Part shown: one piece after another, positions 1-8,200 of the stretch | Layout: each line of letters begins with the position of its first letter | Numbering within the stretch: the first letter of the stretch is position 1 | NCBI RefSeq assembly: GCF_005155025.1 | Contig: NZ_CP039731.1 | Span: forward strand, 558,001-622,000 | Direction of reading: 5' to 3' | DNA: 64,000 nucleotides | From: Aquitalea aquatilis | GTDB lineage: Bacteria > Pseudomonadota > Gammaproteobacteria > Burkholderiales > Chromobacteriaceae | The notes under the pieces: generated by a model | Databases searched by the model: none | What the model was told of the DNA's origin: nothing | The model's input: the letters and a program-made list of their open reading frames with translations, nothing else | Translations under genes and position numbers: made by a program

Positions 1-40
1 GCGGCCCTGTTAGGCTGTCGGCATAAGCCGACAAGGCCGC
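1..40. other. hairpin before the first gene
   Basis: Two nested inverted repeats form one long hairpin: bases 1-6 pair with 35-40, and TGTCGGC (16-22) pairs with GCCGACA (27-33) around an ATAA loop. No T-run follows, so it is a poor intrinsic terminator. It may be the trailing part of an upstream transcript or an mRNA leader structure of the next gene. Confidence 0.35.
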
Positions 41-67
41 CAGCATCCACTGCTGCAGGGAGACAAC

Positions 68-1753
68 ATGAAGCTGATCAAAGGAGCCGCCGCCATCCTG
101 GCGCTGGCCGTAGCAGGATGGTGCGGCATTGCCCCGGGCATTGTCGGCATGCGTACCGAAGACAAGATGCGCAGCGACTTTGCCGCGCTGGGCAACAGCA
201 GCGCCGGGTCATTGCTCAGCCTGCAGCAGTTTGACCGCGGCTGGTTCAGTTCCAGTGCCCGCGCCCAGCTGAAATTGCCGCTGGGCGGCCAGCAGCAAGT
301 GTTCCAGCTCGACTACCACATCAACCAGTTTCCCCTGCCCTTCGTGCGCTGGTCGCGCACCGATACCACCATCACCCCGCTGGATGCCCAGGGCCAGGCC
401 GGCCAGCCACTGCCGCTGCAGCTTTACACCATCCGCGCCACCGATGGCAGCAGCACCAGCCACCTTTCCGGGCAGGACATCACCCTGGGCGGCCCGGCCG
501 GCTCGCTGACCTTCAGCATCAACGGCACCACCCGCACCCAACAGGGCCAGCCCATCAGCTACGACCTGACCCTGCCCAGCATCAACTACCGTGCCGCCGC
601 CTCGACGGCTGGCGGCATCACCCTGAGCATGGCCAATCTCAAGCTCAATGGCAGCCTGGCTGCATTCAGCACACTGGATGAGCCATGGGCCTCGCAACTG
701 ACACAGCAATTCGACAGCACCAGCCTGCAGAGCGACAGCATGCCACTGGCCCAGCTTGGCCCCGCCCATCTGGATATTGCCGTACAGGACAAGGCCGGCA
801 ATGTCGATGTCAGCTATCGCACCCACCTGTCCAGCCTCAAGCTGACACCGCCTGGACTACCGCCCATCCAGCAGGACAATATCGATGCCGATTTCAGCTA
901 CAACAATCTGCACAAACAGACGCTGACCGCCTGGCAAACCGAAGCGCTGGCATTGAACAACCGCGCCGACCTGCGCGCCAACCCGGCCGCCATGCATCAG
1001 GCATCAATGGCACTGGTCTACAAATACATGGGCGGCTTCCTGGCCCAATCACCCAATTTCAAGCTGGACCGCCTGTCCTTCCACATGCCGCAGGGCAGCT
1101 TCAAGGCCAATTTCGCCATCAGTTTCGATGGCTCGGGGGTCAAACCGGCCGACATCACCCAGGCGTGGCTGGCAACACAAGGGCCGCGTCGTAGCACCCT
1201 GCAAGCCGGCATGACTGTAGAACGCAGCCTGCTCGACGGTCTGCTACCCCGTAGCGGTGGCCCGGGACAAACCGCCCAGGCACGGGCCAGTGCCGATGCC
1301 ATGCTTGCGCAATGGCAAGCACAGGGGCTGATCAAGGACGATGGCAAATTCATCAGCAGCAGCCTGCAGATCGACAGCAGCGGCATCAAGGCCAATGGCC
1401 AGCCACTGAGCCTGCCTGCAGCCATGGCCGGCATGAGCGGAGCGCCGGCCCAAGCCGCTCCCGCCACGCCCATCACACAGGCCCCAGCAGCCACACCCGC
1501 CCCGGCAGCCGCTCCAACCATTGCGCCGGCCCCGCCGCTGGCACCGCCTCCCGGCCAAACCGTCCACACCGCTCCGGCAGGCGCCAACATCAACCCTGCA
1601 CCAGCCGAAGCCGCCGCACCAGCAACCACCAGCCAGGCCGCACCGGCCAAACCGGCCCCAGTCCACCATGCCCTGCCCGGCCCGCAGCGCGACCTCAGAC
1701 ACTGCCTGAGCCTGCCCAGCGACCGCGCCATCATGCGCTGCGCCGAGGGTTAA
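68..1753 (+). CDS. DUF945 (YdgA-like) family protein with Pro/Ala-rich tail
   Basis: The protein has 561 residues and one N-terminal hydrophobic segment (about 5-27), so it is probably anchored in the inner membrane with the bulk in the periplasm. The middle (about 30-440) has the polar, beta-rich character of the DUF945/YdgA family, whose biochemical role is unknown. A low-complexity Pro/Ala linker (about 458-540) follows. The protein ends in a short element with two cysteines (CLSLPSDRAIMRC) that lies beyond the usual family domain. The ATG has a good GGGAGA ribosome site. An inverted-repeat terminator follows the stop, so the gene is probably monocistronic. Confidence 0.75.
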   Translation: MKLIKGAAAILALAVAGWCGIAPGIVGMRTEDKMRSDFAALGNSSAGSLLSLQQFDRGWFSSSARAQLKLPLGGQQQVFQLDYHINQFPLPFVRWSRTDTTITPLDAQGQAGQPLPLQLYTIRATDGSSTSHLSGQDITLGGPAGSLTFSINGTTRTQQGQPISYDLTLPSINYRAAASTAGGITLSMANLKLNGSLAAFSTLDEPWASQLTQQFDSTSLQSDSMPLAQLGPAHLDIAVQDKAGNVDVSYRTHLSSLKLTPPGLPPIQQDNIDADFSYNNLHKQTLTAWQTEALALNNRADLRANPAAMHQASMALVYKYMGGFLAQSPNFKLDRLSFHMPQGSFKANFAISFDGSGVKPADITQAWLATQGPRRSTLQAGMTVERSLLDGLLPRSGGPGQTAQARASADAMLAQWQAQGLIKDDGKFISSSLQIDSSGIKANGQPLSLPAAMAGMSGAPAQAAPATPITQAPAATPAPAAAPTIAPAPPLAPPPGQTVHTAPAGANINPAPAEAAAPATTSQAAPAKPAPVHHALPGPQRDLRHCLSLPSDRAIMRCAEG

Positions 1754-1778
1754 GCCAGCCTCACTCCGCACCAAGCAA

Positions 1779-1813
1779 AACGCCCCTGGGATTGACTATC
1801 CAGGGGCGTTTCA
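1779..1813 (+). terminator. intrinsic terminator after the DUF945 gene
   Basis: AACGCCCCTGG (1779-1789) and CCAGGGGCGTT (1800-1810) form a perfect 11-bp stem. The loop has 10 bases and a short T-run follows. A-residues on the left arm could make it weakly bidirectional, serving the convergent wzz-like gene too. Confidence 0.7.
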
Positions 1814-1901
1814 CATGCGGCAGCGGCAAAACCTGCAGCCTAGCTGCCTGGCACGCTAACGTACCTCATGGCAGGCCACAAATATGCACGCTTGGCTGCA
1901 C

Positions 1902-2861
1902 TCATTTCTCAAGACGACACCGCAACTCAGCCTGAAGTGTCGGCCACAGCTCACGTACCAAGCCAATCAGCAGCGCCAGAATCAGCCCGGCAAACACACT
2001 CATGATCAAATACTGTGACTTCTTGCCACTGGTGGCCGGCGAAGCCGCTTTGGCCAATGCAGCAATCTGTACGTCGTGCTCGACCTGAGGACGAATCAGC
2101 ATGATGCGCTTTTGCAGCACATCGATAAGAACTGTATCAAAGTAATAATTGCGTAGCAGCTTCCATTGCTCGGGACTGAAATGCTTGGCCGACGTGGTTT
2201 GACCATTGTCATTCGGCAGGGATGGCAACTCGACAGTGGAGGCCTGGGCACCATCGCCTTGTGCATAGACAAACTGTACATCGTGCCAAGCCATCGCTTG
2301 CAACTGTCGCCGTGTTGATTCATCCAGAGTAGCCAAGCCTCCCGGGATCAACTGTGCTAGCTGCACCTGATTACGCTCCTGCTCAGCCTGAACCATTGCC
2401 AACTGCCCGCGCATTTGCGACCACTGCCGGGAGAATGGCGTCAGTCCCTGCTCCAGCACCAACTCCTTGCCAACACGTACGGCAGTATTAGCCAAGCGCA
2501 CAGCCTTAGCCGCATCGGGAGATTCCGCCTTGATTTCGAGGCTGCCATCCTTACCCACGGTAGCATTAACCGTACCGATATCTTTTGCTGGCTCTAGCTG
2601 CTTTGCAACACGCTTCATCACCTCATCTCCTTGCAGAGTAGATGCAATTAATGCGGTAGACGTTGGCCCATTATTAGCTACCCCACTCGGAGTAATCAGC
2701 ATGATTGCAGAGGCTTGAAAGCGCTCAGGCAAGCGCGACATGACAAGTATTACCAGCAAAGCACCACACAAGGGGAGCGCTACCAGGATTTTCCAATATT
2801 TTCGGCAAAACAATATGACATCAACTAACCCAATTTCTACTTCATCTTGATTTGATTTCAA
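1902..2861 (-). CDS. Wzz/chain-length-determinant family protein (orphan)
   Basis: This is a polysaccharide co-polymerase-like inner-membrane protein of 319 residues. A transmembrane segment near the N-terminus (KILVALPLCGALLVILVM) and one near the C-terminus (IMSVFAGLILALLIGLV) bracket a periplasmic coiled domain with the ASAIMLI motif region of the Wzz fold. I chose the TTG at 2861 because GAGGGG sits six bases upstream; a further in-frame TTG at 2894 would add 11 residues but has no ribosome site. No polymerase, flippase or glycosyltransferase gene is adjacent, so the partner polysaccharide is unknown. Codon use and flanks are more AT-rich than the neighbours, suggesting acquisition. Confidence 0.7.
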   Translation of the reverse strand: MKSNQDEVEIGLVDVILFCRKYWKILVALPLCGALLVILVMSRLPERFQASAIMLITPSGVANNGPTSTALIASTLQGDEVMKRVAKQLEPAKDIGTVNATVGKDGSLEIKAESPDAAKAVRLANTAVRVGKELVLEQGLTPFSRQWSQMRGQLAMVQAEQERNQVQLAQLIPGGLATLDESTRRQLQAMAWHDVQFVYAQGDGAQASTVELPSLPNDNGQTTSAKHFSPEQWKLLRNYYFDTVLIDVLQKRIMLIRPQVEHDVQIAALAKAASPATSGKKSQYLIMSVFAGLILALLIGLVRELWPTLQAELRCRLEK

Positions 2862-3090
2862 AGAAAACCCCTCAAATATGATTAAATAATTCAACGCCGA
2901 TAATGCACAATAATGCCGAAATCTTTTACATTTTCCAGCAGAAATAATACGTCAAACAACGTGAGTAGCACTAAATTATTCGTCGGCAATATCTATCTAG
3001 CAAACATCGCAGACTACTCTCTGTACCACAAAATTAATTCACCCAAATTATTCATTAAGCATGAGCCGACATATCCAGTACCTGTAATGA

Positions 3091-3128
3091 ATTTAAAACA
3101 GCCCGTAGACACAAAGTCCACGGGCTGC
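3091..3128 (-). terminator. intrinsic terminator of ychF
   Basis: On the minus strand GTGGAC-type arms (3099-3110 and 3116-3127, 12 bp with one mismatch) enclose a 5-base loop and are followed by TTTTAAAT. It lies 40 bases past the ychF stop. The stretch 2895-3090 upstream of the wzz-like gene is AT-rich and I see no credible gene in it. Confidence 0.8.
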
Positions 3129-3167
3129 TAGTCGAACTGAATAAAATCAGATGGCCGCTTTTGCTGG

Positions 3168-4259
3168 TCAGACGTTGAACAGGAAGTTCATCACGTCACC
3201 ATCCTGCACCACGTACTCCTTGCCTTCCGAGCGCATCTTGCCAGCTTCCTTGGCCTTGGCTTCGCCACCCAAGGTGATGAAGTCGTTGTAGGCAATGGTC
3301 TGGGCGCGGATGAAGCCACGTTCGAAGTCGGTGTGGATCACACCGGCGGCCTGCGGGGCGGTGTCGCCCACGTGGATGGTCCAGGCGCGTACTTCCTTCA
3401 CCCCGGCGGTAAAGTAGGTTTGCAGGCCCAGCAGCGTGTAGCCGGCACGGATCAGGCGGTCCAGACCTGGCTCTTCCAGGCCCATTTCGGCCAGGAATTC
3501 AGCTTTGTCAGCGTCTTCCAGATCGGCAATTTCGCTTTCGATGGCGGCACACAGTGCCACCACCGGCGCGCCTTCGCGCTCGCCCAGTGCCTGCAGCTTG
3601 TCCAGGTAGGCATTGTTCTTGAAGCCGTCTTCAGACACGTTGGCTACATACATAGCCGGCTTGATGGTGAGCAGGCACAAGGGTTTGATGATGGTGACTT
3701 CTTCATCGGACAGCTTGAGCGAGCGCACCGGCAGGCCCTGGTCCAGATGCGGCATCAGTTTTTCCAGCACGGCGATCAGCGCGCGCGCGTCCTTGTCGCC
3801 GGACTTGGCTTTCTTGCCTTCGCGCTGCATGGCTTTTTCGACCGAGGACAGGTCGGCCAGGGCCAGTTCGGTGCCGATGGTTTCGATGTCGGCAATCGGA
3901 TCGACCTTGCCGGCCACGTGCACGATATTGTCGTCGTCAAAACAGCGCACTACGTTGACGATGGCGTCGGTTTCGCGGATGTTGGCCAGGAACTGGTTGC
4001 CCAGGCCTTCGCCCTTGGACGCGCCCGCTACCAGGCCGGCGATGTCGACGAATTCGACGATGGCCGGCTGGATTTTTTGCGGGTTGATGATCTTGGCCAG
4101 TTCAGCCAGACGCGGATCCGGCACTTCCACGATGCCCACGTTCGGCTCGATGGTGCAGAAGGGATAGTTGGCGGCTTCGATGCCGGCCTTGGTCAGCGCA
4201 TTAAACAGGGTGGACTTGCCAACATTGGGCAGGCCAACAATACCGCACTTCAGACTCAT
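3168..4259 (-). CDS. ychF: redox-responsive ATPase YchF (OLA1 family)
   Basis: YchF is a ribosome-associated P-loop ATPase of the Obg-related TRAFAC class linked to stress responses. The protein is 363 residues, exactly the usual length, starting [17 protein letters not shown]. Visible motifs are the P-loop GLPNVGKS, the switch-II-like DIAGLV, and NVSE in place of the G4 motif NKxD, the change that gives this family ATP preference. The C-terminal TGS domain ends in FLFNV. A start 20 codons upstream (4319) was rejected because the family begins at MSLKCGI. It lies 59 bp behind pth, the usual pth-ychF arrangement. Confidence 0.97.
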   Translation of the reverse strand: MSLKCGIVGLPNVGKSTLFNALTKAGIEAANYPFCTIEPNVGIVEVPDPRLAELAKIINPQKIQPAIVEFVDIAGLVAGASKGEGLGNQFLANIRETDAIVNVVRCFDDDNIVHVAGKVDPIADIETIGTELALADLSSVEKAMQREGKKAKSGDKDARALIAVLEKLMPHLDQGLPVRSLKLSDEEVTIIKPLCLLTIKPAMYVANVSEDGFKNNAYLDKLQALGEREGAPVVALCAAIESEIADLEDADKAEFLAEMGLEEPGLDRLIRAGYTLLGLQTYFTAGVKEVRAWTIHVGDTAPQAAGVIHTDFERGFIRAQTIAYNDFITLGGEAKAKEAGKMRSEGKEYVVQDGDVMNFLFNV

Positions 4260-4318
4260 GTCAGCATTCCTTGAAATCGGTTCACAATCAGGCGGGCCGT
4301 TTGCGCCGGCCCGGTTCA

Positions 4319-4900
4319 TTACTTGGCTGCAGTATGCAGCTCTTTCATGGCCATCGCCATATTGCCGGCAATGGCCAGCGGCAGATAATTCAGTGATTTG
4401 AGCACAGCGTCATCAATGGCGCCTTGCTCTTCTGCGCGCGGCTTTTTCAGCACGAAATTGGCTACTTCATTGCGGTCGCCCGGATGGCCGATGCCCAGGC
4501 GCAGGCGCCAGAAAGCCGGCGAACTCAACCGTGCGGCGATGTCTTTCAGGCCGTTGTGGCCGCCATGGCCGCCGCCCTGCTTGAGACGGGCCGTGCCCGG
4601 TGGCAAGTCCAGCTCGTCATGCACCACCAGGATCTGGTCGGGCAGAATCTTGTAAAAATGTGCCAGCGCCAGCACGGCCTGACCGGACAGGTTCATGAAG
4701 GTCAGCGGCTTGAGCAGCCAGATATCCTGGCCTTCGATCTGGACGCGGGCAATATCACCGTGGAACTTGCCCTCGGTACGCCAGTTGCCCTTGTATTTCC
4801 AGCACAGCTCGTCCAACAGCCAGAAGCCGGCATTGTGACGGGTCTTTTCGTAATCCGGGCCGGGATTGCCCAGACCGACAATCATGCGAATGGCAGACAT
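4319..4900 (-). CDS. pth: peptidyl-tRNA hydrolase
   Basis: Pth cleaves the ester bond of peptidyl-tRNAs that drop off the ribosome and recycles the tRNA. The 193-residue product begins [14 protein letters not shown] and shows the family signature: GLGNPG, the catalytic His in [14 protein letters not shown], and HDELDLPPG with the key Asp. I start at 4900; the upstream extension to 4963 runs through the rplY terminator and has no family similarity. It sits between rplY and ychF, as is usual in betaproteobacteria. Confidence 0.97.
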   Translation of the reverse strand: MSAIRMIVGLGNPGPDYEKTRHNAGFWLLDELCWKYKGNWRTEGKFHGDIARVQIEGQDIWLLKPLTFMNLSGQAVLALAHFYKILPDQILVVHDELDLPPGTARLKQGGGHGGHNGLKDIAARLSSPAFWRLRLGIGHPGDRNEVANFVLKKPRAEEQGAIDDAVLKSLNYLPLAIAGNMAMAMKELHTAAK

Positions 4901-4913
4901 GATCGAGAATTCC

Positions 4914-4956
4914 AATAAAAAGGCTCGCTGCGGGCGGGTAGCCTCACAACGAGCCC
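4914..4956 (-). terminator. terminator after rplY
   Basis: On the minus strand GGCTCGTTG (4947-4955) pairs with CAGCGAGCC (4922-4930, one G-T pair) and is followed by TTTTTATT. It sits between rplY and pth, so pth-ychF depends on read-through or on a promoter of its own. Confidence 0.75.
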
Positions 4957-4977
4957 TTGTCAAACAAGCACTAATGC

Positions 4978-5538
4978 TTAGGCGTTGGCCAGAGCAATGG
5001 CTGCGTCTTCGCCACGAACCAGGGCGGCGATTTCAACACCGGCCGGCAGTTTCAGGTCGGACAGGTGTACAGCTTCGCCTACCTTGATGGCAGACAGGTC
5101 AACGTCAATGAACTTCGGCAGGTCGCCCGGCAGTGCGCGAACTTCCACTTCATTGATGATGTGGCTGATCTTGGCGCCTTGCAGCTTAACGGCGTCCGAC
5201 TGGTCGGCGTTAATGAAGTGCAGTTGAATCTTTACGTGTACTTTTTGGCTCAGGTCAACACGTTGGAAATCAATGTGCATCACTTGCTGTTTGTACGGGT
5301 GGTTCTGGAAGTCACGCAGGATGACAGCTTGCTTCTGGCCGTCGATAACCAGATCCAGAATCGCAGAGTGGAAAGCTTCTTCCTTCAGTGCGTAGAATAC
5401 GGTGTTGTGGTCCAGAACGATGGACTCAGCAGCACCATTGCCGTATACCACGGCCGGCAGTTTGCCAGCGTGACGCAGGCGGCGGCTCGCACCAGTACCC
5501 ATCTCTTCGCGCTTGGCGGCGATCAATTCATAAGCCAT
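4978..5538 (-). CDS. rplY: 50S ribosomal protein L25 (long Ctc/TL5 form)
   Basis: This 5S-rRNA-binding ribosomal protein has 186 residues. It is the two-domain form: an N-terminal L25 domain ([20 protein letters not shown]... to about residue 93) followed by the TL5-type beta domain (about 95-182). The short E. coli form has only the first domain. It is co-directional with prs 60 bp upstream, the conserved prs-rplY-pth linkage, and a hairpin terminator follows. Confidence 0.95.
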   Translation of the reverse strand: MAYELIAAKREEMGTGASRRLRHAGKLPAVVYGNGAAESIVLDHNTVFYALKEEAFHSAILDLVIDGQKQAVILRDFQNHPYKQQVMHIDFQRVDLSQKVHVKIQLHFINADQSDAVKLQGAKISHIINEVEVRALPGDLPKFIDVDLSAIKVGEAVHLSDLKLPAGVEIAALVRGEDAAIALANA

Positions 5539-5598
5539 GTAAAGCTCCAGTATTTCAAGTTAAAGGCACCAGCCCCGCCGCGACCAGCGGGCCTGATG

Positions 5599-6582
5599 TT
5601 ACGGCAGGCAGGCGCCCGACGAAACCAGTTCCTCATTGAAGAGGTAGGACACCGATTCCTCGTTGTTGATGCGTCGCAGCGTCTCGGCCAGCAGGCCGGC
5701 GATGCTGGCAACCCGGATGTTCGGGCAGGCCAGGGCCTGTGCAGTCAACGGAATGGTGTCAGTGACAACGACCATGTCGATGTCGGAATTCTTGATGCGA
5801 TCCACGGCCTGGCCGGAGAAAATCGCATGGGTCGCATAAGCCAGTACACGCTGGGCACCGCGCTCTTTCAGAGCGGAAGCGGCCTTGCACAGGGTATTGG
5901 CGGTGTCGATCATGTCATCCACGATCAGACAGGTACGGCCGGATACATCACCGATGATGTTCATCACCTCGGCCACATTGGCCTTGGGACGACGCTTGTC
6001 GATGATGGCGAGGTCAGTATTCAGTGCCTTGGCCATGGCACGGGCACGTACCACACCACCCACGTCCGGGCTGACCACGATCAGATCGTCAATGCGCTGG
6101 GCACGGATGTCTTTCAGCAGCACCGGGGTAGCGTAGACGTTGTCCACCGGGATGTCGAAGAAACCCTGGATCTGGTCCGCGTGCAGATCGACGGTGAGTA
6201 CACGGTCGATACCGGCGCTGGTCAGCATGTTGGCGACCAGCTTGGCGGAGATCGGTACGCGCGCCGAGCGCGGACGACGGTCCTGACGGGCGTAGCCAAA
6301 ATAAGGAATGGCTGCGGTAATCCGGCCGGCAGAAGCACGCTTCAGCGCGTCAGCCATGGTCAGGATTTCCATCAGATTGTCATTGGTGGGGGCACAGGTG
6401 GACTGCAGGATGAACACGTCGCGACCACGGACATTCTCCAGCAGTTCAACGGCGACTTCGCCATCGCTGAACTTGCCGACATCGGCGCGGCCGAGGGAGA
6501 TATCCAGATGCTTGACCACGTTTTGAGCGAGTTCCGGGTTAGCGGTCCCGGTAAATACCATCAAACTGTCGTATGACGCCAT
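5599..6582 (-). CDS. prs: ribose-phosphate pyrophosphokinase (PRPP synthetase)
   Basis: It converts ribose 5-phosphate and ATP into PRPP, the precursor of purines, pyrimidines, histidine, tryptophan and NAD. The 327-residue class I enzyme shows the FSDGE loop, the catalytic flexible-loop region [18 protein letters not shown], the divalent-cation signature [11 protein letters not shown], and the PRPP-binding loop [12 protein letters not shown]. The ATG at 6582 gives the family N-terminus ([19 protein letters not shown]). It is upstream of rplY and downstream of the tRNA-Gln/ispE unit, from which it is separated by a strong hairpin. Confidence 0.97.
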   Translation of the reverse strand: MASYDSLMVFTGTANPELAQNVVKHLDISLGRADVGKFSDGEVAVELLENVRGRDVFILQSTCAPTNDNLMEILTMADALKRASAGRITAAIPYFGYARQDRRPRSARVPISAKLVANMLTSAGIDRVLTVDLHADQIQGFFDIPVDNVYATPVLLKDIRAQRIDDLIVVSPDVGGVVRARAMAKALNTDLAIIDKRRPKANVAEVMNIIGDVSGRTCLIVDDMIDTANTLCKAASALKERGAQRVLAYATHAIFSGQAVDRIKNSDIDMVVVTDTIPLTAQALACPNIRVASIAGLLAETLRRINNEESVSYLFNEELVSSGACLP

Positions 6583-6607
6583 GATTCCATTTGCCTTAGC
6601 AGGATAA

Positions 6608-6642
6608 AGAAAAAGCGTGTAAGGGATTCTTACACGCTTTTT
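6608..6642 (-). terminator. strong terminator between tRNA-Gln and prs
   Basis: AAAAGCGTGTAAG (6611-6623) and CTTACACGCTTTT (6629-6641) make a perfect 13-bp stem with a GGATT loop. The minus strand continues with TTTTCTTT. The symmetric A/T flanks could make it bidirectional. It ends the ispE/tRNA-Gln transcript. Confidence 0.85.
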
Positions 6643-6670
6643 TCATGCTCTCTCTATTGAGAGAAAGTCT

Positions 6671-6745
6671 TGGCTGGGGAGGTAGGGATCGAACCTACGA
6701 ATGCCGGAATCAAAATCCGGTGCCTTACCACTTGGCGACTCCCCA
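6671..6745 (-). tRNA. tRNA-Gln (anticodon TTG)
   Basis: The minus strand reads as a complete cloverleaf of 75 bases including an encoded CCA. The acceptor stem is TGGGGAG/CTCCCCA, the anticodon loop is TTTTGAT with TTG at positions 34-36 (decodes CAA), and the T-arm holds GGTTCGATCC. It lies 8 bp past ispE, as in many betaproteobacteria. Confidence 0.97.
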
Positions 6746-6753
6746 ATAAACTT

Positions 6754-7617
6754 TCATTCAATGTCCAGCAAGGGGTGGCTATTCAGCCCTTTTGCAACAA
6801 ATCCCTTATATTTTACGGACATTGCCTGATAAACTTTATCGGCTTCTTCCTCTGACTGGCACTCCAGAAACACACATGCTCCTGAACCAGTCATCAGCGG
6901 CGAACCATATTTTTTCAACTCGCTCAGTACTTCATTCACCGCCGGGTACATCTCTGAAACAACTTGCTGCAGCGCGTTTCGTCGTTGCTGCGTTGTTTCG
7001 AGGATTCGCATTATGCTGATGGTGCCTTCCTCTGTCAACACCCTTCCGGCAAAATTCTGAAAGATTTTTGCTGTCGGCACATGAACACCGGGGTGAATGA
7101 CCACGTACCACGCGGGTTTCAGATTGATTTCATTCAGTTTTTCGCCAATCCCGGTCGCCAGCGCATTTTTGCCAAAAATGAACACAGGAACGTCCGCTCC
7201 CAGCGACAAACCCAGCTCCATTAATTTTTCACGTGAAAAATTTGTTTGCCACAGCCAGTTCAACGCCAATAAAACCGTAGCGGCGTCGGAACTGCCACCG
7301 CCCAAACCACCGCCCATGGGGATGCGCTTGGTCAAACGGATGGTAGCGCCAAGGCTGCAGCCGCTTGCTTGCTGCAACAAACGGGCCGCTCGTACCGTCA
7401 GGTCCTGCTCCGGTGCCACGCCATCAATCGGGTTGAGCAAGACAATCTGGCCATCGTCGCGCACGGCCAGCTCCACCGTGTCGCTGTAGTCGATGAAGCG
7501 GAATACCGTTTCCAGCAAATGATAACCATCGGCGCGTTTGCCGACGATGTGCAGCAGCAGGTTGAGTTTGGCCGGCGCGGGATAACTGTGAAATTGTGGG
7601 GACATGCGGGAATTCAT
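6754..7617 (-). CDS. ispE: 4-diphosphocytidyl-2-C-methyl-D-erythritol kinase
   Basis: IspE is the GHMP-family kinase of the MEP isoprenoid pathway; it phosphorylates CDP-ME on the 2-hydroxyl. The 287-residue product shows the substrate-binding N-terminus PAPAKLNLLLHIVGKRADGYH, the GHMP ATP loop MGGGLGGGSSDAATVL, and the C-terminal motif MTGSGACVF. The start may be the Met at 7617 or the one four codons on (7605); neither has a strong ribosome site. It follows lolB by 31 bp and ends just before the tRNA-Gln gene. Confidence 0.95.
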   Translation of the reverse strand: MNSRMSPQFHSYPAPAKLNLLLHIVGKRADGYHLLETVFRFIDYSDTVELAVRDDGQIVLLNPIDGVAPEQDLTVRAARLLQQASGCSLGATIRLTKRIPMGGGLGGGSSDAATVLLALNWLWQTNFSREKLMELGLSLGADVPVFIFGKNALATGIGEKLNEINLKPAWYVVIHPGVHVPTAKIFQNFAGRVLTEEGTISIMRILETTQQRRNALQQVVSEMYPAVNEVLSELKKYGSPLMTGSGACVFLECQSEEEADKVYQAMSVKYKGFVAKGLNSHPLLDIE

Positions 7618-7648
7618 CCGGAAATAAAACGGAAAAGACGATTAACAG

Positions 7649-8200
7649 CTAGCGCCAGTTTTGCGGCAACAAACGCAAGGTAAGTTTGTCGCGCTGCATT
7701 TCTACCCGTTTGGGATAGAGGCCGGGGGCATCGGCATCACTGACGAAGCGTATGGTCCAGCCCTGCTGGTCGAGGCTGCCATCGCTGGCAAACTGATAGG
7801 GAGCATCCGGTGCTGGCAGACCGCGTATCCACCACACCAGATTGCCCAGCGGCAAGGTCCAGCCCAGCACATCGTGGGTCAGGTCCTCGACATTGGAGGC
7901 CTGCCAGCTTTTGCCATCGACCAGCAAGGTGACACCGGTGCCATCACGCCGCAATTGCGCCACCGTGCTGCCCAGCGGGCTGTTTACCGATAACTGGTCG
8001 GCTTCCAGCTGGTGCGCCCAGTCAAACTGGCCGACCGAACCCTTGCCATCCATATTGATGGAAATGCGGCCGCTTACGGTAAAGGGGCGGTCCTGCGTGG
8101 CGGCACTGGCCGTACCAGCCGGGCGGAATACCGTTTCCGTGGCACAGCCCGCCAACAGCAGGCTGCCGGCCAGCAGGGCCAGAGCGAGCCGACTCTTCAT
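7649..8200 (-). CDS. lolB: outer-membrane lipoprotein insertion factor LolB
   Basis: LolB accepts lipoproteins from periplasmic LolA and inserts them into the outer membrane. The 183-residue product has a lipoprotein signal peptide (MKSRLALALLAGSLLLAGC, lipobox LLAGC with Cys19) and the LolB beta-barrel region with FDWAHQ and PLGNLVWWIRGLPAP. Its ATG overlaps the stop of the upstream TPR gene in an ATGA, so the two are probably translationally coupled. lolB-ispE linkage is conserved in betaproteobacteria. Confidence 0.93.
   Translation of the reverse strand: MKSRLALALLAGSLLLAGCATETVFRPAGTASAATQDRPFTVSGRISINMDGKGSVGQFDWAHQLEADQLSVNSPLGSTVAQLRRDGTGVTLLVDGKSWQASNVEDLTHDVLGWTLPLGNLVWWIRGLPAPDAPYQFASDGSLDQQGWTIRFVSDADAPGLYPKRVEMQRDKLTLRLLPQNWR

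Noticed and set aside
2913-3131. A 72-codon AT-rich plus-strand frame
   Set aside because: No ribosome site, no family, and it runs into the ychF terminator.
3333-4274. A 313-codon plus-strand frame
   Set aside because: Antisense shadow of ychF.
5065-6576. A 503-codon plus-strand frame
   Set aside because: It is the antisense of rplY and prs, both certain genes.
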